A DNA stretch of 64,000 nt from Demequina litoralis. Lineage in GTDB: Bacteria > Actinomycetota > Actinomycetes > Actinomycetales > Demequinaceae. Positions 1 to 8,874 of this stretch are shown here, one piece after another. Every line of letters starts with the position of its first letter. Position 1 is the first letter of the stretch. The notes under the pieces are model-generated. The model had not been told where the DNA came from and searched no databases. It was given only the letters and a program-made list of their open reading frames with translations. The stretch is from contig NZ_JAUHPW010000009.1 in assembly GCF_030418455.1 (NCBI RefSeq), positions 85,063-149,062 on the forward strand, given 5' to 3'. Both the position numbers and the translations under genes were made by a program.

Positions 1-115
1 CGCCCTCAAGACCGCCTCCGTCAAGCTCGACAAGGCCGTGTCGAAGGGTGTCATCCACAAGAACCAGGCCGCGAACCGCAAGTCGGCGCTGGCCAAGCAG
101 GTCGCCGCTCTCTAA
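1..115 (+). CDS. rpsT: 30S ribosomal protein S20, C-terminal part (truncated by window edge)
   Basis: Only the last 37 codons are inside the window, starting in frame at base 2 and ending with TAA at 113-115. The lysine- and alanine-rich helix with the stretch [16 protein letters not shown] is the typical S20 C-terminus, a protein that binds 16S rRNA in the small subunit. A clear hairpin terminator follows. In Micrococcales rpsT commonly sits beside holA, as here, which supports the call. Confidence 0.93.
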   Translation, partial: ALKTASVKLDKAVSKGVIHKNQAANRKSALAKQVAAL

Positions 116-131
116 GCGACCTCACGCACCT

Positions 132-163
132 ACGCCCCGCATCGCCACCGGCGATCGGGGCGT
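132..163 (+). terminator. rho-independent terminator of rpsT
   Basis: ACGCCCCG, a bulged C, then ATCGCC pair across a 3-nt loop with GGCGAT-CGGGGCGT. The hairpin begins 17 nt after the rpsT stop and is followed by TCGTGCTTT. Confidence 0.75.
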
Positions 164-188
164 TCGTGCTTTCCGGGGGCGTGACCGC

Positions 189-194
189 TAGTCT
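189..194 (+). promoter_or_regulatory. -10 hexamer TAGTCT of the EAL gene
   Basis: TAGTCT lies 7 nt before GTG at 202. That spacing puts the transcription start at or next to the start codon, so a leaderless mRNA is inferred. It argues for GTG 202 over the upstream in-frame GTGs at 166 and 181. Confidence 0.5.
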
Positions 195-201
195 GCCTGC
201 T

Positions 202-876
202 GTGACACTCGCCGCGGGCCCCCGGCTCTGGCACCCTCCGCACCTGAGCCGCCACGGCTCGGCCGCGATCGTGGGGCGCCAGGGGATCTTCACACGCGCC
301 GGCGAGGTGCGGGGGCACGAGCTCCTCTACCGCGCGCCCGGCCACGAGGGGCTGCCGATCGACATGTGGCCGCCGCGGCTGCAGGACCGGGCGACCGAGC
401 ACGTGATCGCGGCCGCGTTCTGGCGCGACCCCGACATCACCGCGCCGCACCCCGCCTTCATCAACTTCACCCGCACCTACCTGCTCGACCATGACCTCGC
501 CCGTCACTGCGACCCGGCGCGCGTGGTGATCGAGATCGTCGAGTCCGCCTACGCGGACGTGGCGCTCGCCGCGCGGCTGTCGGAGCTCAAGCGCGACGGC
601 TTCCGCGTCGCCGTCGACGACTTCGCGGCCACCGAGTCCCAGCTGAGCCTCCTCCCCCTCGCCGACTACGTGAAGGTCGACTTCCGCGACCTCGTCCGCG
701 AGGGACCGGCGCTGGTCGAGGCGGCGCGCCGCGGCGGCGCCACGCTCATCGCGGAACGCGTCGAGGATGCCGAGATCATGGAGGCGTGCGGGGACCTGGG
801 CTTCGACCTGTTCCAGGGCTGGTGGTTCGAGCGCGTCATCGTCCACGACCGCGGCGAGCACGCGGCGCTGGTCTAG
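202..876 (+). CDS. stand-alone EAL-domain protein (YuxH-like, no GGDEF or HDOD partner)
   Basis: About 224 residues, almost entirely one EAL domain, the cyclic-di-GMP phosphodiesterase or effector fold. Visible landmarks: HELLYR in place of the EAL signature, the INFT asparagine, EIVES, VDDF, VKVDF, AERVED and the closing FQGWWF. Most positions used for metal binding appear kept, but the signature motif is degenerate, as in YuxH-type proteins that pair EAL with HDOD. The HDOD half is absent here. It may be a weak enzyme or a c-di-GMP sensor; the sequence cannot decide. Start chosen from the leaderless promoter. It is transcribed alone, convergent with holA across a repeat-rich spacer. Confidence 0.75.
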   Translation: MTLAAGPRLWHPPHLSRHGSAAIVGRQGIFTRAGEVRGHELLYRAPGHEGLPIDMWPPRLQDRATEHVIAAAFWRDPDITAPHPAFINFTRTYLLDHDLARHCDPARVVIEIVESAYADVALAARLSELKRDGFRVAVDDFAATESQLSLLPLADYVKVDFRDLVREGPALVEAARRGGATLIAERVEDAEIMEACGDLGFDLFQGWWFERVIVHDRGEHAALV

Positions 877-891
877 CCGCTCCCCGGCCTC

Positions 892-950
892 GGCCGCGCC
901 CGCCCCGGCCCGCCTCGGCTATGGGGCCGCGCCCGCCCCGGCCCGCCTCG
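892..950. repeat. two 26-bp GC-only direct repeats
   Basis: The same 26-bp run of G and C with one T occupies 892-917 and 925-950, period 33 bp, in the convergent spacer between the EAL gene and holA. No coding potential is evident. Confidence 0.7.
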
Positions 951-956
951 CGTTTC

Positions 957-1085
957 GGGGAACTCAGCGACGGTTTCAGCAGGTATGCGATTCCTGCGGG
1001 GAGCTGAGCGACGGTGCTCTCGCGGAGGCGTCGCTGAGTTCCCCCTGGGAGTCACGGATCGTTCAGAACCGTCGCTCAGTTCCCC
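957..1085. repeat. nested inverted repeat of four 16-17 bp units
   Basis: Units: GGGGAACTCAGCGACGG (957-973), GGGGAGCTGAGCGACGG (998-1014), then inverted copies at 1029-1044 and 1069-1085. Outer units can pair with one mismatch and inner units can pair inside them, giving a large cruciform or RNA stem between the convergent EAL gene and holA. It could act as a bidirectional terminator or be a REP-like dispersed element. Confidence 0.75.
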
Positions 1086-1108
1086 GGAAGCGCGGGCGGC
1101 GGGGGTGG

Positions 1109-2089
1109 TCAGGCTGCGAGCTCGGCGACCGTGCGGACCGCCCGCTCGAGCGCGAAGCCAGGCGCACGCGACGCGCCCTTGATCTCGGCGTCGGCCCGGG
1201 CGACCGCCTGCACGGCGAGGGCGAGCGTATCCGCGTCCCACCTGCGCAGGTCGCGTCGCGCGCGGTCCTCCTGCCACGGCTGGATCCCCAGCTCCTTGAG
1301 GCTCACACCCCGGCCGCGCGCGGCACCCACCTTGATGAGGGTGCGCAGCTTCATCGCGAGCGCGGCGACCAGCGGGACCGGGTCCGTGCCCGTCGACAGC
1401 GCGTGACGCACGAGCGCGATGGCGTCGGCGGTCCGGCCGGCGATGGCCGCGTCGGCCACTGCGAAGCCGGTCGCGTTGACGCGGGTGCCGTAGTACTTCG
1501 CGACGGCGGCCTCGTCGATGGTGCCCTCGACGTCGCTGACCAGCTGCGCGCACGCGGCCGCGATCTCGGCGACGTCCTCGCCGATCGCGTCGACGAGCGC
1601 GCGCACCGCACGCGCGGGGGCCGGGCGCTTGGCCCGCTCGAACTCGCCGGTCGCGAAGTCGACGAGCTCGGCGTCCTTCTTGATCGCGGGGCAGGTGTAC
1701 TCGGGAGCGCCACCCTTGCGGAGCGTGTCGAGCAGCTTCTTGCCGCGCACGCCGCCACCGTGGAGCAGCACGACCACGCACTCGGGGTCGGGTCGCGCGA
1801 CGTAGGCGAGCGCGTCCTGCAGGAAGTCGTCGTTCATCGCCTCGAGCGACTCGACCACCACGAGGCCCGGCTCGGCGAACAGCGACGGGCTGGTCGCCCC
1901 CGCGAGGCCTCCGCGGGCGTAGGCGCTGGCGTCGAGCCTGCTCACCTCGATGTCGCCGCTCTTGCGCATCACCGCCGTGACGCGCTCGACCGCGCGGCTC
2001 GCGAGCAGCTTCTCGGGACCGGAGACCAGCACCACCGGGGCCGGGGCGGCGCGATGCCATGTCGCCTGGGGTGCCTCTCGTCTCGCCAC
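1109..2089 (-). CDS. holA: DNA polymerase III subunit delta
   Basis: About 326 residues, the usual size for HolA, the clamp-loader subunit that opens the beta clamp. It begins with the conserved strand APVVLVSGPEKLLASRAVERV and contains SLFAEPGLVVVE, then GIQPWQEDRARRDLRRW near the C-terminus. It follows comEC, as is common in Actinobacteria. I chose GTG at 2089 because GGGAGG stands 9 nt upstream and the start falls just after the comEC stop. An ATG at 2119 would overlap comEC and has no such site. Confidence 0.92.
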   Translation of the reverse strand: MARREAPQATWHRAAPAPVVLVSGPEKLLASRAVERVTAVMRKSGDIEVSRLDASAYARGGLAGATSPSLFAEPGLVVVESLEAMNDDFLQDALAYVARPDPECVVVLLHGGGVRGKKLLDTLRKGGAPEYTCPAIKKDAELVDFATGEFERAKRPAPARAVRALVDAIGEDVAEIAAACAQLVSDVEGTIDEAAVAKYYGTRVNATGFAVADAAIAGRTADAIALVRHALSTGTDPVPLVAALAMKLRTLIKVGAARGRGVSLKELGIQPWQEDRARRDLRRWDADTLALAVQAVARADAEIKGASRAPGFALERAVRTVAELAA

Positions 2090-2094
2090 GGGGA

Positions 2095-4383
2095 CTAGCC
2101 TCCCACGGAGTCCCGACATCGCCGGACGAGCACCGGCTCGCCGTCCCGTGCGCCCAGCACCACGTCTCCGCACACATCCGTCCGCAGCACCACCGCTCCC
2201 CCGCCGCCGTACAGGTCGAGAGCCTCGGGCGACGGATGCCCGTAGTCGTTGCCCGCCCCGACGGACACGAGCGCTACCGGCGCCGCGATCGCGCGCACCA
2301 GCGCCGCATCCTGCGCGGCGGAGCCGTGGTGCGCGGCCTTGACGATATCGACAACGCCCAGCGCCGCCACCGCGGGCTCCAGCCGCCGCTGACCCTCGAC
2401 CTCGAGGTCCCCGAGCGCGACCACCACGAGCCCGGCGGCCTCGATCCGCAGCGCGGTCGACGAGTCGTTGACCTCGGTGCCGTCGCGCGAGCGCGGCGTG
2501 GGACCCGTCTGGAGCACCTCGACGGTGACGCCTCCCACCCGCACCTGCTCCCCCGCGGCCGGCGTCGACGTCGGGATCCCGGCGAGCGCGTCGAGGGTCT
2601 GCTCGGATGGCGCGGCCGGCAACCACGCGTGCCCCACGTCGACCGCCTCCCGGAGCGGTGCGACCCCACCGGTGTGGTCCGCGTGCTCGTGGCTGAGCAC
2701 CAGCAGATCCACCCGCGAGACCCCCAGCCGGTCGAGGCAGCCCGCGGCATCGGCGTCCTCCGTGCCCACGTCGACCATCACCACGCCGCCTCCCCCGCGC
2801 ACGACGAGGGCGTCGCCCTGGCCGACGTCGCACGCCACCACGGTCCAGCCGTCGATCGCGCCGCCGAGCGCCTCGGGCAGCCACCGCGGCGGCGCGTGGA
2901 GCACGAGTCCGAGCACGGCCGCGACGAGCGCGCCGGCCCGCCACCAGGGCCGCGGCGCCCGCGCCGCCGCGGCGACGGCGGCGAGCAGCAGGCCTCCCTG
3001 CACGACGCCGCGCGCGCCGACGTCGCTGAGCAGGTCGCCGCCCGGCGCCTCCGCGAAGGCGCGCGCCGCGGCGACCACGGGGTACGCGCATCGTGCGGAC
3101 GCGTCGGCGAGCACCTGGGCGAGCGCGGGCGCCGGGCCGGCCAGCGCCAATGCCGCGACGCCGAGCAGCGTCACCGGGATCGCGAACGGCGTGGCGACGG
3201 CGTTGGCCGGCACGGCCCACGGGCCCACGCCGGCGTCGATCGCCGCGAGGATCGGCAGGCACGCGGCCTGCGCGGCGAGCGTCACCGCGGCCGCATCCGC
3301 GAGGGGCGCGGCGACGCGACGTCGGAGGCGGCCCGCCAGCCCCGGTGCGAGCAGCGCGATCGATCCCACCGCGGCGACGGACAGGGCGAGGCCCGCGTCA
3401 CGCGCGAGCTCGGGTCGCATCAGCAGCAGCACCACCACGGTCGCTGCGAGCGCAGGCACGCTCTGGCCCCGGCGTCCGGCGAGGAGTGCCCCCGCCGCGA
3501 TCGCCGCCATGGCGAGCGCCCGCAGCACGGAGCCGCCGCCCGACACCACCACACCGAACGCCCCGCAGGCGGCGACCGTCCCGACGGCGACGATCGCGGG
3601 CGAGGCCCGCGCGCGCCGCAGCAGCGTGCCCACCGCCACGGCGAGGATCGCGAAGTGCGCGCCGGAGACCGCGGTGAGGTGGGCGAGACCCGTCGCGCGC
3701 ATCTGCGCCACCAACCCGGGATCCATCGCGGACGTGTCGCCGAGCACCATGCCCGCGACCAGCGGCGAGGTCGCCTCCGGCGCTCCTGCCAGCACCTCCC
3801 CGAAGTCCACGCGCGCCTCCTCGGCCGCGGCCCGCCATCCGGTCGGCTCCTGGTTGGCGACGATGCGTCCGTCGAGCAGCGCGTCGACGGGGCCGCCCGC
3901 GGCCGGCGCGGTGGTGCCGCGCACCGTCGCCGTGCCGCCACGCACCGGCGCACCCTCCGCCTCCGCGAGGACGACGACGAGCCCGGCGCCCGCCCGCCAC
4001 CGCGGCTGCCCGGCCTCGCGCCACCGCGCCGCCGCGACGCGGACCGCCACGCGAGGCTCGTCGTGAGATGCGACGGGCCTCACTTCGACGACGCGGCCGC
4101 TCACCTCGACGATGGTGCTCGTGTGCGCGGGGATCCAGGCGCGCGCCGCCGACGCCGCACCGGTGCCGGCGGTCGAGGCCACGGCGGCGACCGCCGCGAG
4201 CGCGACCGCGCCGATCGCACCCGCGCCGACCCGCCGCCGCGCGACCGTCGCAAGGATCGCCGCGACGGCGCATGCACCGGCGACCGCGAATCCGCCCCGC
4301 ATCCCGCCGGCCCAGGAGGCGAGCGACGCCACCCACGTCGCCACCGCCGCGGGGACCAGCCTGACGTCGCCCCAGCCTCCCAC
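2095..4383 (-). CDS. comEC: ComEC/Rec2 competence DNA channel
   Basis: 762-residue polytopic membrane protein. After two or three N-terminal membrane segments and an extracellular OB-like region comes the Competence domain, with HLTAVSGAHFAILAVAV near residue 230 and many hydrophobic helices to about 480. The C-terminal third is a metallo-beta-lactamase-like domain: CDVGQGDALVV near 518, SHEHADH near 565 and AHHGS near 684, the metal ligands thought to serve strand degradation. This is the transformation pore that passes single-stranded DNA into the cytoplasm. GTG 4383 lies 4 nt past the comEA stop, so the pair is co-transcribed, with holA following. Confidence 0.93.
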   Translation of the reverse strand: MGGWGDVRLVPAAVATWVASLASWAGGMRGGFAVAGACAVAAILATVARRRVGAGAIGAVALAAVAAVASTAGTGAASAARAWIPAHTSTIVEVSGRVVEVRPVASHDEPRVAVRVAAARWREAGQPRWRAGAGLVVVLAEAEGAPVRGGTATVRGTTAPAAGGPVDALLDGRIVANQEPTGWRAAAEEARVDFGEVLAGAPEATSPLVAGMVLGDTSAMDPGLVAQMRATGLAHLTAVSGAHFAILAVAVGTLLRRARASPAIVAVGTVAACGAFGVVVSGGGSVLRALAMAAIAAGALLAGRRGQSVPALAATVVVLLLMRPELARDAGLALSVAAVGSIALLAPGLAGRLRRRVAAPLADAAAVTLAAQAACLPILAAIDAGVGPWAVPANAVATPFAIPVTLLGVAALALAGPAPALAQVLADASARCAYPVVAAARAFAEAPGGDLLSDVGARGVVQGGLLLAAVAAAARAPRPWWRAGALVAAVLGLVLHAPPRWLPEALGGAIDGWTVVACDVGQGDALVVRGGGGVVMVDVGTEDADAAGCLDRLGVSRVDLLVLSHEHADHTGGVAPLREAVDVGHAWLPAAPSEQTLDALAGIPTSTPAAGEQVRVGGVTVEVLQTGPTPRSRDGTEVNDSSTALRIEAAGLVVVALGDLEVEGQRRLEPAVAALGVVDIVKAAHHGSAAQDAALVRAIAAPVALVSVGAGNDYGHPSPEALDLYGGGGAVVLRTDVCGDVVLGARDGEPVLVRRCRDSVGG

Positions 4384-4387
4384 CTCG

Positions 4388-5095
4388 TCACGTGGTCGCG
4401 AGGTCGGCGATCGCCGCGATGATCGACGGGCCCACCCCCGATACGCGCTCGAGGTCCGCGACCGCGATGAACGGCCCGTTGGCCTCGCGATCGGCGACGA
4501 TGCGCGCCGCGATCACCTCCCCCACGCCGGGCAGGGTCTCGAGCGCGGCGGCGTCCGCCGTGTTGAGGTCGACACGCGCAGGGGAACCGGCAGCGAACGA
4601 CCCTCCGGCCCCACCGGAGGAGCCAGCCGCCAGGACGCGTCCCACCACGATGTGCTCCCCGTCGGCGACGGGCCGGGCGAGGTTGACCGAGGACTCGTCG
4701 GCCTTGCGGCCGAGCCCTCCGGCGCGCGCGATGGCGTCCGCGACCCGCGCTCCCGCGGCGAGCTCGACGAGCCCCGGCTCGCGCACCGCGCCGCTCACGT
4801 GGACCACGAGGACCGGCCGCGTGGACCTCGCGGGCGCCGCCGTGGCCGCGGCGGACGAGGCGCTCGCCACGAGGGGCACGGCCGGCTCCGCCCGCAACCC
4901 CCACCACCCGAGCGCTGCGATGACCGCGATCACGGCCGCGGCGGTCGCGGCAGTACGGGCGTCGAGCCGCCAGCGGGTGGGCTGCGGCGCGGGAGGGTCG
5001 GCGCCGTGGCCGGCCGCATAGGCACGCGCCGCCGCATCGCGCAGCCCGGCGGACCAGCGTGCGCGCACGTCCTCGGACGAGTCGGCGAGATCCAT
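4388..5095 (-). CDS. comEA: ComEA-type DNA-binding competence protein
   Basis: About 235 residues: a cytoplasmic N-terminus, one membrane anchor near residues 50-66 (AVIAVIAALGWWGL), an SLBB domain at about 94-150, a Gly/Ser linker, and a helix-hairpin-helix pair at about 173-233 with DLNTADAAALETLPGVGEVIA. ComEA binds incoming double-stranded DNA outside the membrane and hands it to ComEC, encoded next. The start at ATG 5095 is preferred because TACGGT stands 6 nt before it; alternatives are ATG 5143 and GTG 5155. Confidence 0.88.
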   Translation of the reverse strand: MDLADSSEDVRARWSAGLRDAAARAYAAGHGADPPAPQPTRWRLDARTAATAAAVIAVIAALGWWGLRAEPAVPLVASASSAAATAAPARSTRPVLVVHVSGAVREPGLVELAAGARVADAIARAGGLGRKADESSVNLARPVADGEHIVVGRVLAAGSSGGAGGSFAAGSPARVDLNTADAAALETLPGVGEVIAARIVADREANGPFIAVADLERVSGVGPSIIAAIADLATT

Positions 5096-5101
5096 GCGGG
5101 C

Positions 5102-5107
5102 ACCGTA
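5102..5107 (-). promoter_or_regulatory. -10 hexamer TACGGT before comEA
   Basis: Reads TACGGT on the minus strand with 6 nt to ATG 5095, the leaderless spacing seen repeatedly in this window. If correct it drives comEA-comEC-holA. No -35 element is obvious. Confidence 0.4.
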
Positions 5108-5198
5108 GGCTCGCGCGACCTCGTCGTGGACGGCCACCGGCATCCCTGTGGGCACGGCGGCCCACGCGGCGAGCCGGGGTCATCGCCCGCCGGAGTGG

Positions 5199-5285
5199 GC
5201 GGGGCGGGGCGGGGCGGCGCGGCGCGAGGCGGGGCGGCGCGAGGCGGGGCAGCGCGGCGCGAGGCGGGGCGGCGCGACGCGCCAG
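5199..5285. repeat. GC-only tandem repeat array
   Basis: GGGGC units run into three identical copies of GGCGCGAGGCGGGGC (starting 5221, 5236, 5256) plus partial copies. The array fills the gap between degV and comEA, both on the minus strand. It has no spacers, so it is not a CRISPR; a slippage-prone minisatellite is the simplest reading. Confidence 0.75.
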
Positions 5286-5296
5286 GCGGAGAGCCC

Positions 5297-6151
5297 TCAG
5301 GCCTCAGGGGGCAGGTCCGCGACCACCGCCGCGAGCGTCCCTGGTCCCGCGTGCGCGGACAGCACCGCGCTCACCTCGGCCACCGCGACGGGACCGAGCC
5401 ACGGGTGGCGCGCCTCGATCTCGCGCGCGGCCTCCCCCGCGGACTCCTCCGCCCCGACGCCGTGGACCGTCACGACGGGGTGCGCGCGCCCTCCCAGCGC
5501 ATCGTCCACCGCGGCGTGCAGGGCGGCCCGCGCCCGCGCCGCCGACCGCACCCGTCCCACGAGCACGACCTCTCCGTCGCGCACCTCGAGCACCGGTCGG
5601 ATGCCGAGGACGCGTCCCACCGCCGCGACCGCGGGGCCGATCCGTCCTCCCCGGCGCAGGTGGTCGAGCGACTCGACGGTGAAGAAGCAGCGCGACCCCG
5701 TGGCGACGGCGCGCGCGGCGGCGGCCACGTCCGCGAGCGAGCCTCCCGCCCGGGCCGCGTGCGCGGCGGCCAACGCCGCGTAGCCGGTCGCCATCGCGAC
5801 GGTCCTGGTATCGACGACCTCGACCGGCAGGTCGGCGCGTGCCGCGGCGGCCACGGCCGCCTCGTACGTGCCCGACAGCGCCCCCGACATCGCCACGATG
5901 ACGACGCCGTCGGCCCCCTCCGCGACCGCGGCGGCGATCGCCTCGTCGAAGGCCGCGGGCGTCGGCTGCGAGGTCGTCACCACGTCGCCCGCACGCAGAT
6001 GCGCGACCACCTCGGCGTGGCCGATGTCCACACCCTCCGGCCTCGCCTCGCCGTCGACGACGACCTGCAACGGCACCACGCCGATGAGCCGGCTCGCGGC
6101 GAGCCCCGGGGACAGCGAGGCCGCGGAGTCGGCGATGACTGCGACGGTCAT
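5297..6151 (-). CDS. DegV family fatty-acid-binding protein
   Basis: 284 residues with the DegV layout: N-terminal MTVAVIADSAASLSP, then VVTTSQPTPAAFDEA, SGALSGTYEAA, the central DTRTVAMATGYAA and ESLDHLRRGGRIG. DegV/FakB proteins hold a fatty acid that a FakA-type kinase phosphorylates for lipid synthesis; no fakA is in view. The ATG at 6151 follows TAGGGT by 6 nt, indicating a leaderless message. It lies between leuS and comEA, its common place in Micrococcales. Confidence 0.88.
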   Translation of the reverse strand: MTVAVIADSAASLSPGLAASRLIGVVPLQVVVDGEARPEGVDIGHAEVVAHLRAGDVVTTSQPTPAAFDEAIAAAVAEGADGVVIVAMSGALSGTYEAAVAAAARADLPVEVVDTRTVAMATGYAALAAAHAARAGGSLADVAAAARAVATGSRCFFTVESLDHLRRGGRIGPAVAAVGRVLGIRPVLEVRDGEVVLVGRVRSAARARAALHAAVDDALGGRAHPVVTVHGVGAEESAGEAAREIEARHPWLGPVAVAEVSAVLSAHAGPGTLAAVVADLPPEA

Positions 6152-6157
6152 GCCGTC

Positions 6158-6163
6158 ACCCTA
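6158..6163 (-). promoter_or_regulatory. -10 hexamer TAGGGT of degV
   Basis: TAGGGT on the minus strand, 6 nt before ATG 6151; a near-ideal actinobacterial leaderless promoter. Confidence 0.6.
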
Positions 6164-6217
6164 GCGGCGCGGCCACCCCGGCGAGGGCGATCCGGCCGCG
6201 GCGCCGCCCGAGGACGC

Positions 6218-6254
6218 GACAGCGCCCGGCGCCGCTGGGGCACCGGGCGCTGTC
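6218..6254 (-). terminator. hairpin terminator of leuS
   Basis: GACAGCGCCCGG pairs perfectly with CCGGGCGCTGTC over a 13-nt loop, starting 9 nt past the leuS stop. There is no clear U-tract, which is common in such GC-rich genomes. Confidence 0.65.
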
Positions 6255-6262
6255 GGACGCGC

Positions 6263-8764
6263 CTACGCGGTGACGATGTTGACGAGCTTGGGCGCGCGCA
6301 CGATGACCGTGCGGATGCCCGCGTCCCCGATGGCGCGCTTGGCGCCGTCGGAGGCCAGCGCGAGCTCGCGCAGCTCGTCCTCGGAGATGCCCGGGGGCAC
6401 CTCGAGGCGGCCGCGCACCTTGCCCTTGACCTGGACGATGCACGTGACGGTCTCCTCGACGAGCAGCGACTCGTCGACGGCCGGGTAGGTCGCGAGCGCG
6501 ACGTCCTCGTGCCCGAGCATCGCCCACATGTCCTCCGCCGTGTACGGCGTGAACAGGCTGAGGAGGATCGCGACGGCCTCGGCGGCCTCGCGCACGGCCG
6601 GGTCGGAGGCGCCGGCGCCGCTGTCGATGACCTTGCGCGTCGCGTTGACCAGCTCCATGACGCGGGCGACCACCACGTTGAACTTGAAGCCCTCGACCAG
6701 CTCCTGGGAGTCGTGCAACGTGCGGTGCGTGATCGCGCGCAGCGCCGCGTCGCCGGTGCTCGGGTCGACGCCCGGCTCGGAGGTCACGTCGCGGGCGAGG
6801 CGCCACGCGCGGGCGAGGAACTTCGCGGACCCGGCCGGAGAGACGTCGGCCCAGTCGATGTCGTCCTCGGGCGGGCCGGCGAACGCCATGGTGAGACGGA
6901 CGGCGTCGACGCCGAACTCGTCGAGCTGATCGGACAGGCGCACCAGGTTGCCGCGGGACTTGGACATCGCGGAGCCGTCCATCTGGACCATGCCCTGGTT
7001 GAGGAGCGCGGAGAACGGCTCGTCGAAGTCGATCATGCCCATGTCCCGGAGCGCCTTGGTGAAGAAGCGCGCATAGAGCAGGTGGAGGATCGCGTGGGTC
7101 ACGCCGCCGACGTACTGGTCGACCGGTGCCCAGCGCTTCGCGTCGAGCACGTCGAAGGGCCCATCGGTCTTGGCCGGGTCGAGGTAGCGCAGGAAGTACC
7201 AGGACGAATCCACGAAGGTGTCCATGGTGTCGGTGTCGCGCAGGGCGGCACCGCCACAGGTCGGGCAGGTGGTGTTCACCCAGTCCGTCGCGGCCGCGAG
7301 CGGCGACTGGCCCTTGGGCTTGAGGTCGAGGCCCTCCGCCGCGGGCAGCGTGACCGGGAGCTGGTCGTCGGGGACGGGGACCTCGCCGCAGGTCTCGCAG
7401 TGGATGATCGGGATGGGCGTGCCCCAGTAGCGCTGGCGCGAGATCAGCCAGTCGCGCAGGCGGTAGTTGGTCGCCGCGTGGCCGGTGCCGGCGGTCTCGA
7501 GCTCGGCGGTGATGGCCGCGATCGCCTCGGTCTTGGCGAGACCGTTCAGCGACTCCGAGTTGATAAGGACGCCGTCGCCCGTCGCTGCAACGCCCGTCTC
7601 GACGGGGTCGCCGAAGGGCTCCCCCGCATCGTCCCGGCAGTCGAGGACCACCCGGACCGGCAGGTCCATGGCGCGCGCGAAGTCGAGGTCGCGCTGGTCG
7701 TGCGCGGGCACGGCCATGATCGCGCCGTGGCCGTAGTCGGCGAGCACGTAGTCGGAGGCCCAGATGGGCAGTCGCTCGCCGTTGACCGGGTTGATGCCGT
7801 AGCGCTGCAGGAACACGCCGGTCTTCTCCCGGTCGGTCGCGAGCCGGTCGATCTCGGACTCGCCCTTGACCTTCTCGACGTAGGCGGCGAACGCCTCCTG
7901 GGTCGCGGCGTCCGCGCCCTCCGCCAGCTCGGCGGCCAGGTCGGAGTCCGCGGCCACCACCATGAAGGTCGCGCCGTACAGGGTGTCGGGACGCGTGGTG
8001 TAGATGTCGATCGGCTGCTCGCGGCCCTCGATCGTGAAGGACACGTCGGCGCCCGACGAGCGGCCGATCCAGTTGCGCTGCATCGCGATCACCTTCGACG
8101 GCCACGAGCCGCGCAGGTTCTCCAGCTCGTCGAGCAGCTCGTCGGCGTACTCCGTGACCTTGAAGTACCACTGGTTGAGCTTCTTCTTGGTGACCGGGGT
8201 GTCGCACCGCTCGCACAGCCCGCCCACGACCTGCTCGTTCGCGAGCACCGTCTGGTCCTTCGGGCACCAGTTGACGTTGGAGTGCTTGCGGTACGCCAGG
8301 CCGCGCTCGAACATCCGGGTGAAGATCCACTGGTTCCAGCGGTAGTAGTCGGGACGATGCGTCATCAGCACGCGGTCCCAGTCGAACGAGCACGCGTAGC
8401 GCTTCATCGAGCTCAGCTGCTGCGCGATGTTGTCCTCGGTCCAGCCGGCGGGGTCGACCCCGCGCTTGATCGCCGCGTTCTCCGCGGGCAGGCCGAAGGA
8501 GTCCCAGCCGATGGGGTGGAGGACGTTGAAGCCCTTCTGCACCCAGTGGCGGGAGATGACGTCGCCGAGCGCGTACGCCTCGGCGTGGCCCATGTGGAGG
8601 TCGCCGGAGGGGTACGGGAACATGTCGAGCACGTACTTCGTGGGGCGCGCATCGTTCTCGCGGCCCGAGCGGAAGGGCTGGCGCTCCTCCCACACGGGAA
8701 GCCAGCGGGCCTCGATCTCGTGGAAGTCGTAGCGGTGCTCGTCGGTCTGGGGCGTCTCGGTCAC
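6263..8764 (-). CDS. leuS: leucyl-tRNA synthetase
   Basis: 833 residues, normal bacterial length. Class I signatures are clear: [11 protein letters not shown] at residues 50-60 (the HIGH motif) and AMSKSRGN near 597 (the KMSKS loop). Between them lie a zinc-type segment with NWCPKDQ and CERCDT, and the editing (CP1) domain. It charges tRNA-Leu in the cytoplasm. Translation starts at GTG 8764, 6 nt after a TAGAAT -10 box, so the mRNA is probably leaderless. A copy of the dispersed 9-mer GGACGATGC lies just upstream of that box. Confidence 0.97.
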   Translation of the reverse strand: MTETPQTDEHRYDFHEIEARWLPVWEERQPFRSGRENDARPTKYVLDMFPYPSGDLHMGHAEAYALGDVISRHWVQKGFNVLHPIGWDSFGLPAENAAIKRGVDPAGWTEDNIAQQLSSMKRYACSFDWDRVLMTHRPDYYRWNQWIFTRMFERGLAYRKHSNVNWCPKDQTVLANEQVVGGLCERCDTPVTKKKLNQWYFKVTEYADELLDELENLRGSWPSKVIAMQRNWIGRSSGADVSFTIEGREQPIDIYTTRPDTLYGATFMVVAADSDLAAELAEGADAATQEAFAAYVEKVKGESEIDRLATDREKTGVFLQRYGINPVNGERLPIWASDYVLADYGHGAIMAVPAHDQRDLDFARAMDLPVRVVLDCRDDAGEPFGDPVETGVAATGDGVLINSESLNGLAKTEAIAAITAELETAGTGHAATNYRLRDWLISRQRYWGTPIPIIHCETCGEVPVPDDQLPVTLPAAEGLDLKPKGQSPLAAATDWVNTTCPTCGGAALRDTDTMDTFVDSSWYFLRYLDPAKTDGPFDVLDAKRWAPVDQYVGGVTHAILHLLYARFFTKALRDMGMIDFDEPFSALLNQGMVQMDGSAMSKSRGNLVRLSDQLDEFGVDAVRLTMAFAGPPEDDIDWADVSPAGSAKFLARAWRLARDVTSEPGVDPSTGDAALRAITHRTLHDSQELVEGFKFNVVVARVMELVNATRKVIDSGAGASDPAVREAAEAVAILLSLFTPYTAEDMWAMLGHEDVALATYPAVDESLLVEETVTCIVQVKGKVRGRLEVPPGISEDELRELALASDGAKRAIGDAGIRTVIVRAPKLVNIVTA

Positions 8765-8770
8765 CCGTGA

Positions 8771-8776
8771 ATTCTA
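8771..8776 (-). promoter_or_regulatory. -10 hexamer TAGAAT of leuS
   Basis: TAGAAT on the minus strand with 6 nt to GTG 8764. The 9-mer at 8782-8790 occupies the spacer where regulators could interfere; no -35 is visible. Confidence 0.6.
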
Positions 8777-8874
8777 CCGAGGGACGATGCGCGCGCGGGC
8801 CGCGCACGTACGTCCACCCCGTGACGGGGTCGCCGCACGACCCTTGTCGGCGGCAGGGGGTCGCTCCATTGCGC

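Noticed and set aside
166..201. Longer N-terminus for the EAL protein from GTG 166 or 181
   Set aside because: The extra residues overlap the end of the rpsT terminator region and the likely -10 box, and add no conserved sequence.
5199..5285. CRISPR array
   Set aside because: Units abut or are separated by only a few bases, without unique spacers, and no cas genes are near. The same holds for the arrays at 24741-24815 and 57346-57384.
4112..8770. A 1,552-codon open frame on the plus strand opposite comEA, degV and leuS
   Set aside because: Antisense open frames of this size are a by-product of GC-rich third codon positions. The translation is Arg/Gly/Asp-rich, without domains, while the opposite strand encodes recognised families.
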